64,000 bases of DNA from Marinobacter sp. BW6. Its GTDB lineage: Bacteria; Pseudomonadota; Gammaproteobacteria; Pseudomonadales; Oleiphilaceae. The notes beneath the pieces are model-generated. The model was not told the DNA's origin, did no database searches, and worked only from the letters and a program-made list of their open reading frames with translations. Numbering within the stretch: the stretch's first letter is position 1; every line of letters begins with the position of its first letter. The stretch spans positions 1,674,001 through 1,738,000 of the forward strand of contig NZ_VIRN01000064.1 in NCBI RefSeq assembly GCF_008107725.1, read 5' to 3'. Both the position numbers and the translations under genes were made by a program. This document shows positions 44,458-53,434 of the stretch, piece after piece.

Positions 44458-45096
44458 ATGTCTGAGCCGTTATTACAGGCTGTCGATCTGCAGTGCGAAC
44501 GGGATGAACGGATACTGTTCCGTGGCCTGTCGTTCTCCATACTGCCCGGTACGGTGACCCGTGTCGAGGGGCCGAACGGCTCCGGCAAGACTACTCTGCT
44601 GCGGATGCTGGCAGGACTGAATGACGCCTGGTCCGGCAGTCTGCTCTGGTGCGGCAAGCCGAGATCCGGCCAGCGCGAAGAATTCCTCCGCAATACCCTG
44701 TATCTTGGCCACCGGCCGGGCATAAAACCATTGCTGACACCCATGGAAAATCTCCGGGCACTGACGGCAGGGCGGCGACCGCTGCCGGATCCGGTTCTGC
44801 GCCAGGCGCTCGATGGTACCGGGCTGAAAGGGTTTCAGGATGTGCCCTGCCGGAATCTTTCGGCAGGGCAGCAACGGCGGGTGGCCCTGGCGCGCCTGTT
44901 GATCGCCGATGAGCCGCTCTGGCTGCTGGATGAGGTCTTCACCGCCATTGATTCTGGCGGGGTCAGCGCCATTGAGGACCTCCTTCAACAGCGGGCCGCC
45001 GAGGGGGGTGCGGTGGTAGTGACCACCCACCACGATCTGACTTTACCCGGTATGCAGCGTATTGTTCTGGGTGGAGGGGCAACCAATGAATGCTGA
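44458..45096 (+). CDS. ccmA: CcmA, haem-exporter ABC ATPase
   Basis: This 212-residue ABC ATPase has Walker A GPNGSGKT (38-45), signature LSAGQQRRVALARLL and Walker B LWLLDEVF. With CcmB, CcmC and CcmD it releases holo-CcmE from the haem-handling complex for cytochrome c assembly. It starts a nine-gene operon in the order ccmABCDEFGHI. GGGG near -8 is a modest ribosome site; a 22-codon ORF ends on its ATG (TGATG). Confidence 0.93.
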   Translation: MSEPLLQAVDLQCERDERILFRGLSFSILPGTVTRVEGPNGSGKTTLLRMLAGLNDAWSGSLLWCGKPRSGQREEFLRNTLYLGHRPGIKPLLTPMENLRALTAGRRPLPDPVLRQALDGTGLKGFQDVPCRNLSAGQQRRVALARLLIADEPLWLLDEVFTAIDSGGVSAIEDLLQQRAAEGGAVVVTTHHDLTLPGMQRIVLGGGATNEC

Positions 45097-45811
45097 TTGC
45101 CGGCCGGCACTGACTTTGCGGCAGGATACCGTCGGTTCGCTGGCGGCGATGCAGGCTGTGTTTGCCCGGGATATGCAGGTGGCCTTCCGGCAGCGGCAGG
45201 ATCTGCTCAATCCGCTGTTGTTCTTCGTTATGGTGGTAACCCTTTTCCCTCTGGGGGTTAGTCCGGAAGTGTCATTTCTGCGGGAGGCCGGAGCCGGTAT
45301 CCTGTGGGTAGCGGCGCTGCTTTCGGTGTTGTTGTCGCTGGACCATTTGTTTCGCCACGATTTTGATGACGGCACGCTCGAGCAACTTGTGCTTCAGCCC
45401 CAGCCCCTGTTTCTGCTGGTATTGGCAAAAACCGCGGCGCACTGGGTGTTAACAGGCTTACCGCTTGTGGTACTAACGCCGGTTTTGGGCGTTATGGTTC
45501 ATCTCGACGGGAACTCCATCGGAGTTTTGTGTCTAACGCTGCTGATCGGTACACCGGTGCTGAGTCTGATCGGGTCAATCGGCGCGGCACTGACGCTTGG
45601 ATTACGGTCGGCGGGGGTACTCTTGTCCCTGTTGATCATTCCGCTGTACATTCCCGTCCTGATTTTCGGAACAGGTACGGTGGCTTCGGCCGCGGAGGGC
45701 GCCCCCGTAGGGGCCTATCTGGCCCTGATGGGCGCGTTTCTGGTGCTGGCACTGACCCTGGCACCCTTTGCATCGGCAGCGGCGTTGCGTATCAGCCTGT
45801 CTAACGGGTAA
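45086..45811 (+). CDS. ccmB: CcmB, haem-exporter membrane subunit
   Basis: The ATG at 45086, preceded by GTGGAGGGG, gives 241 residues with six membrane segments (LLNPLLFFVMVVTLFPLGV; GILWVAALLSVLLSLDHLF). The family motif FRHDFDDGTLEQLVL follows. It overlaps ccmA by 11 bases. It forms the CcmAB transporter. Confidence 0.93.
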   Translation: MNADCRPALTLRQDTVGSLAAMQAVFARDMQVAFRQRQDLLNPLLFFVMVVTLFPLGVSPEVSFLREAGAGILWVAALLSVLLSLDHLFRHDFDDGTLEQLVLQPQPLFLLVLAKTAAHWVLTGLPLVVLTPVLGVMVHLDGNSIGVLCLTLLIGTPVLSLIGSIGAALTLGLRSAGVLLSLLIIPLYIPVLIFGTGTVASAAEGAPVGAYLALMGAFLVLALTLAPFASAAALRISLSNG

Positions 45812-45842
45812 AACAAGGTAACGGTAGGACGGTAACCATCTG

Positions 45843-46586
45843 ATGTGGCAATTTTTTCACAAGCTGGGTTCTCCCAAATGGTTCTTCGGGATTGCAGCCC
45901 GGCTGATGCCCTGGCTATTGGCAGGTGGCATCCTGCTGTTGATGGCGGGCATTGTCTGGGGGCTGGCCTTTGCGCCCAAGGATTATCTGCAGGGCAATAG
46001 CTACCGGATTATTTTTATTCACGTGCCCACGGCCTTTCTAGCCCAGTCTGTTTACGTAATGATGGCTGTGGCAGCCGTTGTGACCCTGGTCTGGCGCATG
46101 AAGCTGGCTGATGTGTTTGTAAAGTCGGTCGCGCCTGTGGGTCTGGTTCTGACCTTTCTGTCACTGTTTACCGGCGCTGTCTGGGGTAAGCCCACCTGGG
46201 GAACCTGGTGGGTATGGGACGCCCGGCTGACCTCGATGCTGATCCTGCTGTTCCTGTACGGCGGCGTGATTGCCCTGGACAGGGCCATCAATGATGAAAA
46301 ATCTGCTGCACGGGCCGTATCCGTACTTGTTCTGGTCGGGGTGGTGAATATACCGATTATCCAGTACTCCGTTGAATGGTGGAATACGTTACACCAGCCG
46401 TCGACGTTCAAACTGACTGAAAAGCCGTCCATGCCGGCGGAAATGTGGGTGCCGTTGCTCCTTTCTGTGCTTGGGATGTATCTGCTGTTTGGCTGGCTGG
46501 CCTGTTTGCGAATGCAGACCGAGATTCTTTTGCGCGAGCAGCGAACGCGCTGGGTTAAAGATTATGTGTTGGCCGGGAGGGGCTGA
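45843..46586 (+). CDS. ccmC: CcmC, haem-handling membrane protein
   Basis: This 247-residue protein has six membrane segments and the tryptophan-rich WWD motif ([20 protein letters not shown]) with flanking histidines that present haem to CcmE. Position between ccmB and ccmD confirms the call. Confidence 0.95.
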   Translation: MWQFFHKLGSPKWFFGIAARLMPWLLAGGILLLMAGIVWGLAFAPKDYLQGNSYRIIFIHVPTAFLAQSVYVMMAVAAVVTLVWRMKLADVFVKSVAPVGLVLTFLSLFTGAVWGKPTWGTWWVWDARLTSMLILLFLYGGVIALDRAINDEKSAARAVSVLVLVGVVNIPIIQYSVEWWNTLHQPSTFKLTEKPSMPAEMWVPLLLSVLGMYLLFGWLACLRMQTEILLREQRTRWVKDYVLAGRG

Positions 46587-46589
46587 AGT

Positions 46590-46829
46590 ATGGCATTCGA
46601 TTCCTTTTCGGCATTTATTGTGATGGAAGGTCACGGACCGTATGTCTGGTCTTGTTACGCTGCATTTTTCCTGCTGATGATCGGCCTCATGGTCTGGTCC
46701 CTGCGCCGTCGCAAAGCCGCCATTGAGGCCTGCCGTCGCGGTTATGAAGTCCAGGCAGATCGGCAGGGCCCGCAGGCTGCATCAGCTTCGGCAGCATCCT
46801 TCACCCGCGTCAAGGTTTCCCAAGACTGA
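46590..46829 (+). CDS. ccmD: CcmD, small haem-exporter protein
   Basis: This 79-residue protein has one membrane helix ([21 protein letters not shown]) and a basic stretch after it ([15 protein letters not shown]), as in CcmD. It stabilises the CcmABC-CcmE complex. It begins three bases after ccmC. Confidence 0.9.
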   Translation: MAFDSFSAFIVMEGHGPYVWSCYAAFFLLMIGLMVWSLRRRKAAIEACRRGYEVQADRQGPQAASASAASFTRVKVSQD

Positions 46830-46843
46830 AAGGCAGATATCTG

Positions 46844-47314
46844 ATGCATCCAATCCGAAAAAAACGGCTGACAATTGTCCTGTTCCTGTTGGTGGGACTG
46901 GGCATTGCTGTGGGTCTGACCACTTATGCGCTGCGGCAGAACATCAACCTGTTCTACGACCCCACCCAGATTTCCGCCGGTGAAGCACCGGTGGATGTTA
47001 GAATCCGGGCCGGTGGCATGGTCGAGGAGGGCTCGGTTGTGCGTGATCCGGACAGCCTGATGGTTGAGTTCAAGGTGACCGACTTCAACGCGTCTGTGCC
47101 GGTTCAGTACACCGGTATCCTTCCGGATCTGTTTGCCGAGGGGCAGGGTGTGGTTGCCATGGGCCGACTGGATGGAAACGGCCGCTTTGTGGCCGACCAG
47201 GTTCTCGCCAAGCACGATGAAAACTATATGCCGCCGGAAGTCGCGGATGCACTGGAGAAGGCCTCGAAGGGCCAGCAGAAAGCCAGTGGCAGTGCGGAAA
47301 CCGTGTCCTACTAA
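46844..47314 (+). CDS. ccmE: CcmE, periplasmic haem chaperone
   Basis: This encodes 156 residues with an N-terminal membrane anchor (about 9-29) and a beta-barrel domain. The haem-binding motif is [10 protein letters not shown], with covalent His124 and Tyr128. It carries haem from CcmC to CcmF. Confidence 0.95.
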   Translation: MHPIRKKRLTIVLFLLVGLGIAVGLTTYALRQNINLFYDPTQISAGEAPVDVRIRAGGMVEEGSVVRDPDSLMVEFKVTDFNASVPVQYTGILPDLFAEGQGVVAMGRLDGNGRFVADQVLAKHDENYMPPEVADALEKASKGQQKASGSAETVSY

Positions 47315-47350
47315 CCGTTTTATCTAACACCTGGTTTCTGGAGGCCTTTG

Positions 47351-49357
47351 ATGTATCCCGAACTTGGACAGCTTGCACTGATTCTCGCGCTGTTGTTGGC
47401 AGTGCTACTTTCCGTAGTCCCCCTGGCCGGTTCTTTGACCGGTAGGGACAATCTTCAAGCGTTCGCCAGGCCACTTGCGTCCGGCATGTTTGTGTTCGTA
47501 GGGCTTGCCTTTGCCGTTCTGACCCATGCCTTTGTGACTGACGACTTTTCGGTGGCCTATGTGGCCAATAACAGTAACAGCCTGTTGCCCTGGTATTACA
47601 AGTTCAGCGCTGTATGGGGCGGTCATGAGGGCTCGTTGCTACTCTGGATACTGATGCTGGCGGGCTGGACATTGGCGGTCGCTATCTTCAGCCGTCGCCT
47701 GCCGGCGGTGATGATCTCCCAGGTGCTGTCGGTGCTGGGCATGGTCTGCGTCGGCTTCCTGCTGTTTATTGTTATTACCTCCAATCCTTTCGATCGTCTG
47801 CTGCCCAATGTGCCCGCTGATGGCGCGGATCTGAACCCCTTGCTCCAGGATTTCGGACTGATCGTGCATCCGCCGATGCTCTACATGGGCTATGTTGGTT
47901 TTGCCGTGGCCTTTGCCTTTGCCATTGCCGCCCTGATCAATGGCCGTCTGGATGCTGCCTGGGCCCGTTGGTCCCGGCCCTGGACGACGGTTGCCTGGGC
48001 ATTTCTCTCCCTGGGTATCGCTCTTGGCAGTTGGTGGGCCTACTACGAACTTGGCTGGGGTGGCTGGTGGTTCTGGGACCCGGTGGAGAATGCTTCCCTG
48101 TTGCCCTGGCTTTCCGGTACCGCCCTGATGCACTCGCTGGCGGTTACCGAGAAACGAGGCGTGTTCAAGAGCTGGACGGTGCTGCTGGCCATTGTCACCT
48201 TTGCACTCAGCCTGCTCGGCACCTTCCTGGTCCGGTCTGGCGTGCTGACATCGGTTCACGCCTTCGCTTCGGATCCGGAGCGGGGTACCTTCCTGCTCGC
48301 CCTGCTGGCAGTGACCGTAATAGCAAGTCTGGCGCTGTATGCGTTCCGGGCACCGGTGGTGCATGTCCGCTCCCGTTATGGCTCTTTGTCTCGGGAAGTG
48401 TTCCTGTTGCTCAACAACGTGCTGCTGGTATCCGCTACGCTTCTGGTGGCAGTCGGCACGCTCTATCCGCTGGTTCTCGATTATCTGGAACTGGGCAAGC
48501 TGTCGATCGGTGAACCGTTCTTCAACCTGACGTTCAGCCCCCTGGCGGTGGCGACCGGCCTGTTGATGGGGGCTGGCATCTTCTCCCGATGGAAGAAAAC
48601 CGATGGTGGCTGGCTGGCGCGAAAGCTTCTGTGGCCCCTGGCAATCAGCATTGTGGCTTCCACGGCGGTTCTGATCGGTTACGGGGGCTTCAAGCCCTGG
48701 GCGTTCCTCGGTATTTTCTCCGCCATGTGGGTAACGGTTGCGACTTTCTGGGATCTCTGGGACAAGTCCTCTTCACGAAAAGGCCGCCTGCACGGTCTCA
48801 AGAGGCAATCCCGCAGCTATTACGGCATGGTGCTCGGGCATCTGGGCCTGGCTATTACCATGGCGGGGGCTACGGTGGTTTCCAATTATGGCATCGAGCG
48901 TGATGTCCGCATGGTACCCGGCGATGTCGCGACCGTCGGCGATTATCAGTTTGTGTTCAGGGATATCGGGGCGCGCCAGGGCGCTAACTTTACGGCTCAA
49001 TATGGCACCTTCGATGTCATGCTGGAAGGCGAGCGGGTTTCCGTGCTCCACCCAGAGAAACGCCAGTACTCGGTCGGTATGAGTGTTATGACCGAGGCCG
49101 ATATCGACGCCGGCCTGTTCCGGGATATCTTCGTGGCCATTGGTGAGCGCATAACCGACGAGGCCTGGGCCATCCGGCTGCAATACAAACCGCTGGTTCG
49201 CTGGCTCTGGCTGGGTTCCCTGTTTATGGCGGCCGGCGGCTTCCTGGCTATCTCTGATCGCCGTTATCGAATCCGGGAGGGGGCTGACAAGAAAGTAGAA
49301 GCTGGTACTGCCGTACCTGAACCCGGCTCTGCGAAATCCGCCGGAGCGGCGTCATGA
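47351..49357 (+). CDS. ccmF: CcmF, cytochrome c haem lyase subunit
   Basis: The ATG at 47351 follows GGAGG at six bases and gives 668 residues; a TTG one codon earlier is less likely. About 15 membrane segments are present with the WWD motif (ELGWGGWWFWDPVENASLLPWL). CcmF and CcmH attach haem to apocytochrome thiols in the periplasm. Confidence 0.95.
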   Translation: MYPELGQLALILALLLAVLLSVVPLAGSLTGRDNLQAFARPLASGMFVFVGLAFAVLTHAFVTDDFSVAYVANNSNSLLPWYYKFSAVWGGHEGSLLLWILMLAGWTLAVAIFSRRLPAVMISQVLSVLGMVCVGFLLFIVITSNPFDRLLPNVPADGADLNPLLQDFGLIVHPPMLYMGYVGFAVAFAFAIAALINGRLDAAWARWSRPWTTVAWAFLSLGIALGSWWAYYELGWGGWWFWDPVENASLLPWLSGTALMHSLAVTEKRGVFKSWTVLLAIVTFALSLLGTFLVRSGVLTSVHAFASDPERGTFLLALLAVTVIASLALYAFRAPVVHVRSRYGSLSREVFLLLNNVLLVSATLLVAVGTLYPLVLDYLELGKLSIGEPFFNLTFSPLAVATGLLMGAGIFSRWKKTDGGWLARKLLWPLAISIVASTAVLIGYGGFKPWAFLGIFSAMWVTVATFWDLWDKSSSRKGRLHGLKRQSRSYYGMVLGHLGLAITMAGATVVSNYGIERDVRMVPGDVATVGDYQFVFRDIGARQGANFTAQYGTFDVMLEGERVSVLHPEKRQYSVGMSVMTEADIDAGLFRDIFVAIGERITDEAWAIRLQYKPLVRWLWLGSLFMAAGGFLAISDRRYRIREGADKKVEAGTAVPEPGSAKSAGAAS

Positions 49358-49890
49358 AGCGGTTTCTGCTCTTTCTGCCGCTGCTGATTGCCCTTGTTGT
49401 CGGCATTGTTCTGTTCGCGGGCATTGGCAAGGATCCGACCAAACTTGAATCGGCCCTGGTCGGCAAACCGGTTCCTGAGTTCAGCCTGAGAGATCTGCAC
49501 AACCCGGATGCCATGCTGGATCAGAGCCTGTTTCTTGGCCAGGTTACCCTGCTTAATGTCTGGGGAACCTGGTGTCCTGCCTGCAAGGATGAGCACGACG
49601 ACCTGATGTGGCTGGCCGAGGAGAAGGGTGTCAACATTATTGGTCTCAACTACAAGGACAACCGCGAGGATGCACTGGTTTGGCTTGACCGTTTGGGTGA
49701 TCCCTACCGGACAACCATCTATGATCCCAGGGGCACACTCGGATTTGATCTGGGGGTTTACGGCGCGCCAGAAACCTTCGTGATCGATGCCGGAGGGGTG
49801 GTCCGCTATCGCCATGTGGGTGTGGTCAATGAGACAGTCTGGGAACAGACGTTGCTGCCTGTGATCAATGACGTTCAGGGGAATGGCTGA
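49354..49890 (+). CDS. ccmG: CcmG (DsbE), thiol-disulfide oxidoreductase
   Basis: This 178-residue membrane-anchored thioredoxin has active-site WCPAC (Cys74 and Cys77) and the GVYGAPETFVID cis-proline loop. It keeps the haem-binding cysteines of apocytochrome c reduced. It overlaps ccmF by four bases and ccmH by one. Confidence 0.95.
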   Translation: MKRFLLFLPLLIALVVGIVLFAGIGKDPTKLESALVGKPVPEFSLRDLHNPDAMLDQSLFLGQVTLLNVWGTWCPACKDEHDDLMWLAEEKGVNIIGLNYKDNREDALVWLDRLGDPYRTTIYDPRGTLGFDLGVYGAPETFVIDAGGVVRYRHVGVVNETVWEQTLLPVINDVQGNG

Positions 49891-50363
49891 TGGTCCGGAT
49901 CGTTTATTTGGTGTTGGCTCTTTTGCTATACGGGGTCGCTGCGGCCGATGTCGCTGACGTATACGACTTTTCGGATCGGGCCCAGGAGCAGCGCTACCAG
50001 GATCTGATCGCGGAACTGCGTTGCCCGAAATGCCAAAATCAGAACATTGCCGATTCCAACGCCCCTATCTCCAAGGATATGCGAGACGTGGTTTACCGGA
50101 TGATGAAAGACGGCGCCAGTAACGAGGAGATCATTGAGTCCCTGGTTGGAAGGTTCGGGGAGTTTGTTCGCTACAAGCCCGAGTTGGACAGCCGGACTTT
50201 TCTGCTCTGGGCGACGCCGGCCATTGCGGTCTTCGGCGGGTTTCTGGTGGTTGCCGGTGTGGTTATCCGCTCCCGTCGGGCGGGGCCGGAAAGCCCGGCG
50301 TTGAGTGCCGAGGAAAAAGCCCGGGTGGACAAAATGCTGACAGACCAGGACAGGTCGTCCTGA
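49890..50363 (+). CDS. ccmH: CcmH, apocytochrome thiol reductase subunit
   Basis: This 157-residue protein has a signal peptide, the redox motif LRCPKCQNQNIADS (Cys45, Cys48) and a C-terminal membrane helix (LLWATPAIAVFGGFLVVAGVVI). It matches the short CcmH form; the TPR part is separate as CcmI. Confidence 0.94.
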   Translation: MVRIVYLVLALLLYGVAAADVADVYDFSDRAQEQRYQDLIAELRCPKCQNQNIADSNAPISKDMRDVVYRMMKDGASNEEIIESLVGRFGEFVRYKPELDSRTFLLWATPAIAVFGGFLVVAGVVIRSRRAGPESPALSAEEKARVDKMLTDQDRSS

Positions 50364-50431
50364 AGCTGGCTTTGCCCGGAATGTCCTGTTCGCAACCTCA
50401 TTCTTAATTCTGAACCTGTGACTGAAACTCC

Positions 50432-51700
50432 ATGACTGACACTTTCTGGATTGCCGCAACGGTACTGATCATTCTTGCCCTTTTGTTTGTGCTGTACCCG
50501 GTCTTTTTTCATCGGCTTGGTGCGAGAAAGCAGACAGACCTGAAAAACCAGAATCTGATGGCCTATCGCTCCCGGATGAAGGAGCTTGATGGGGAATATG
50601 AGGCCGGGATTCTGGACGATGAGAATTACCGCCAACTCAAGGAAGAACTCGCCGGAAGCATGCTCGACGACGTACCGGAGCAGGAACAGGTGAGGCCTCT
50701 GATCAGTGGCCGCAGGAGTGCCATGGCAGTGGCGCTGGTGTCGATTCTTCTGATTCCGGCGGCCACCGTGTACTTGTATGAGCGTTGGGGGGCGATGGAC
50801 CGTGTTGAACAGTTCATTACTATGCAGGAAATGGGCGCCACTGAGGGATCGAGACAGGCCCAGATGATTGAGCTTTCGGGTCAACTCCGGGAGCGGCTGG
50901 AAGCCAGCCCTGATAACCCGGATGGCTGGGCGATGCTGGGACGCACCTACATGCGGCTGGAGCGCTATGACGATGCGGCCTGGGCGTTCAGGCAGCTGGC
51001 CAATAACGTCAGTGACGATGACCGTGCCGAAGCTGTCGCTTATGGCCTTTCTGCCCAGGCGCTGTTCTTCGGTAGCCAGGGCGCCATGACGGAAGAGGTC
51101 ACTGCAGCCATTGAACGGGCTCGTGAGTTGAACCCCGATGAAGTCAATGCCCTGGGCTTGCTGGGCATCAATGCCTTCAGCCAGCAGAACTATCGGGAAG
51201 CGATCCAGTACTGGGAGCGGATAGAAACCGTTGCACCAGACCACCCCCAGATCGCCTCGATCCGGGAAGGAATTCGTGAAGCCTATACCCGTTTGGGTGA
51301 GGAGCCACCGGCGCAGGTGGCCGAACCTGAAGCATCCGGTGCCGGGGTTACGGTTCGGGTGACGCTTGCTGAGGACCTTCAGGATCAGGTGCCGGCAGAT
51401 ACCACACTGTTCCTCTTTGCACGTCAGGCTAATGTTCGGCAGGGTCCGCCTCTGGCGGTTGCACGGCTGACCGCAGAGCAACTGCCGGTCGAAATCCGGC
51501 TGGACGACCGGTATGCGATGTCACCCCAGGCCACCATTTCCAGTGTTGGCGAGGTTGTCGTAACGGCCCGTCTCAGTCGCTCCGGCACCGTAAACGCCCA
51601 GGCGGGTGACTGGCAGGGCAGCACCGATGCTCCCATCGCTGTGAATGAAAGCCAGGATGCGCCGATAGCGGTTGTGATTGATCAGCAGCTGATTGATTAA
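50432..51700 (+). CDS. ccmI: CcmI, apocytochrome c chaperone with TPR repeats
   Basis: This encodes 422 residues with two N-terminal membrane segments (about 5-24 and 92-112), a leucine-rich cytoplasmic loop between them and periplasmic TPR repeats (DGWAMLGRTYMRLERYDDAAWAFRQLANN). CcmI delivers apocytochrome c to CcmFH. It ends the ccm operon, three bases from the convergent batD stop; no terminator is visible. Confidence 0.92.
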   Translation: MTDTFWIAATVLIILALLFVLYPVFFHRLGARKQTDLKNQNLMAYRSRMKELDGEYEAGILDDENYRQLKEELAGSMLDDVPEQEQVRPLISGRRSAMAVALVSILLIPAATVYLYERWGAMDRVEQFITMQEMGATEGSRQAQMIELSGQLRERLEASPDNPDGWAMLGRTYMRLERYDDAAWAFRQLANNVSDDDRAEAVAYGLSAQALFFGSQGAMTEEVTAAIERARELNPDEVNALGLLGINAFSQQNYREAIQYWERIETVAPDHPQIASIREGIREAYTRLGEEPPAQVAEPEASGAGVTVRVTLAEDLQDQVPADTTLFLFARQANVRQGPPLAVARLTAEQLPVEIRLDDRYAMSPQATISSVGEVVVTARLSRSGTVNAQAGDWQGSTDAPIAVNESQDAPIAVVIDQQLID

Positions 51701-51703
51701 CCC

Positions 51704-53434
51704 TCAGGACAGGCCTCTTGGATAGAGCGGAGGCAGATCGGCGCCGGTTCTGGCCTGCCGATACTTCCGGATCTGTTCAAGAGCGCGAGCCAATGGGCGA
51801 CCATCCCAGGCGTCGTTCTCTTGCCCGGGCGCGAAAAGCCGGGCCTGGAGCTTTCGGAGTTCCGCGGCCAGTGTTTGGTCGCAAAAATAATCAACAACGT
51901 CGGCCGCCGAACGGAAACTGTGGCCGGGCGAGTGCAGATTTGCCCATTCCACCAAAAGCTCTGGAGTCCCTGCTGCGCCGTCCCTCGCGGCCTTGACCAG
52001 ACGGTCGAAGGCGGCAGCTTCATCCCGGTTGTCAGCCGGAGTCGCCGTGACTTTTCGGCCTTTGCCAGACCACCACCATGCCAGTAACGTCCCGGCCCAG
52101 AGAATCCCCAGGGCCAGGCTGAGCCATTGCCAGACTCCGGCTTCGTCGGAGACCGGGTCAGCCGATGGTTCAGTGTTGGCGGCGTCCGGTTCCCGACCTG
52201 AATCGCCTTGGTCGTTTTGCGGGGGCGCAGCGGTGGCAACGGCATTCGGATCTTTCACGGTCAGGGTTTTCTCCGGGATCACGGCCACGCGTTCCCGGTC
52301 TGCTTCGGTGTCCCACCAGTGAACGCGTATGGCTGGTAACGTCATCTGGCCGGCCTCAACAGGCACCAGAGCCACTGACTGCGTCAGTGAGGATGTGAGG
52401 CCGGCCGGAGTAGTCTCGGTCTGGCGCTCCGCCTCTTCGGGATAACCTCTTAACCCGTCGGGTACAGCATCGGGCAAGGGCGGCAGGGCCTCCGCGGGCA
52501 GGCCCGCTGCCGTCATCTGGATTTCGCGGGTAATGTCTTCACCGGTGACGACTTCCAGCGACGGTGGAAACCCGGATTCCTCAAGCGCTACACCGGTTGC
52601 CGGTAGCCACGTTTCACCATTGAACTGCGCAGGTACATCCTTGACCGGCACGACAAAAAGCTCCTCGCTGTCCCTCAGAAAACGGAGACTACCGGACGCA
52701 TCTCTGGCCTGGCCCTCGAACTGGACCGGAGGAAGCTTGAGGGGCCCGGGCTGTTGGGGGAATAGCGCATACCGGCGTTCCACAACACGGTATCGGACAC
52801 CGTCGCGATAGCGCGAGAACTCCTGCTGCCTGCCCAGCGATTCGATAATGACATGGGGATGGGTCGGCTCAGACAGCTCTCCACGAATAAGGTTGCCCCG
52901 AAAGAAGAGCCGAACCGTCAGAATCAGCTGCTCCTGCACGTACACTTCGTCTTTGTCGGCAGACAGCTCGATAAAGCTGTCCCGCCCGGGAGCGGCCTGA
53001 TCCGGTGGTGATCCGTCCACTACTTCCACCGTTACCGGCTCCGAGACTGCCTCCTTGAAGGTGAGCGCGGGGATTGTCAGCTCGCCGGCGGTTTTCGGTG
53101 CAAGCTGGTAGGTCCAGGTAATCTCTCCCACCATCTGACTGTTCACGGTACGAATACTGTATTGCTGGTTCTGGGCCAGGATTTCGAATTCCGGTTCCAC
53201 CTTCTCGATATCCGGCTTGGGCAGGCTGGACATGTCGAAGTCAAACAGATTGCCGAGGTTGATATCGATCTCCATGCTGCCCTTCACGGTCAGTGTCAGG
53301 ACCTCACCCTCGTAGAGGCGGGTCCGGTCCGGTTCGACCGTCAGTTGCTGTGACTGTGTCTGGGCCTGGACCGGCAGCCAGAGCGCAGTCAGGAGAAACA
53401 GACAGACGGCGGGTGTAATCAGCCGTTTTACCAT
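51704..53434 (-). CDS. batD: BatD, oxygen-tolerance family membrane protein
   Basis: This 576-residue protein begins with a signal peptide (LITPAVCLFLLTALWLPVQA), has a long beta-rich periplasmic region and one membrane segment near 455-475 (WLSLALGILWAGTLLAWWW), then a cytoplasmic tail. Bat proteins are linked to aerotolerance and envelope stress in Bacteroides and Leptospira, but their mechanism is not settled. It is the last gene of the minus-strand MoxR/Bat operon and overlaps batBC by seven bases. Confidence 0.85.
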   Translation of the reverse strand: MVKRLITPAVCLFLLTALWLPVQAQTQSQQLTVEPDRTRLYEGEVLTLTVKGSMEIDINLGNLFDFDMSSLPKPDIEKVEPEFEILAQNQQYSIRTVNSQMVGEITWTYQLAPKTAGELTIPALTFKEAVSEPVTVEVVDGSPPDQAAPGRDSFIELSADKDEVYVQEQLILTVRLFFRGNLIRGELSEPTHPHVIIESLGRQQEFSRYRDGVRYRVVERRYALFPQQPGPLKLPPVQFEGQARDASGSLRFLRDSEELFVVPVKDVPAQFNGETWLPATGVALEESGFPPSLEVVTGEDITREIQMTAAGLPAEALPPLPDAVPDGLRGYPEEAERQTETTPAGLTSSLTQSVALVPVEAGQMTLPAIRVHWWDTEADRERVAVIPEKTLTVKDPNAVATAAPPQNDQGDSGREPDAANTEPSADPVSDEAGVWQWLSLALGILWAGTLLAWWWSGKGRKVTATPADNRDEAAAFDRLVKAARDGAAGTPELLVEWANLHSPGHSFRSAADVVDYFCDQTLAAELRKLQARLFAPGQENDAWDGRPLARALEQIRKYRQARTGADLPPLYPRGLS

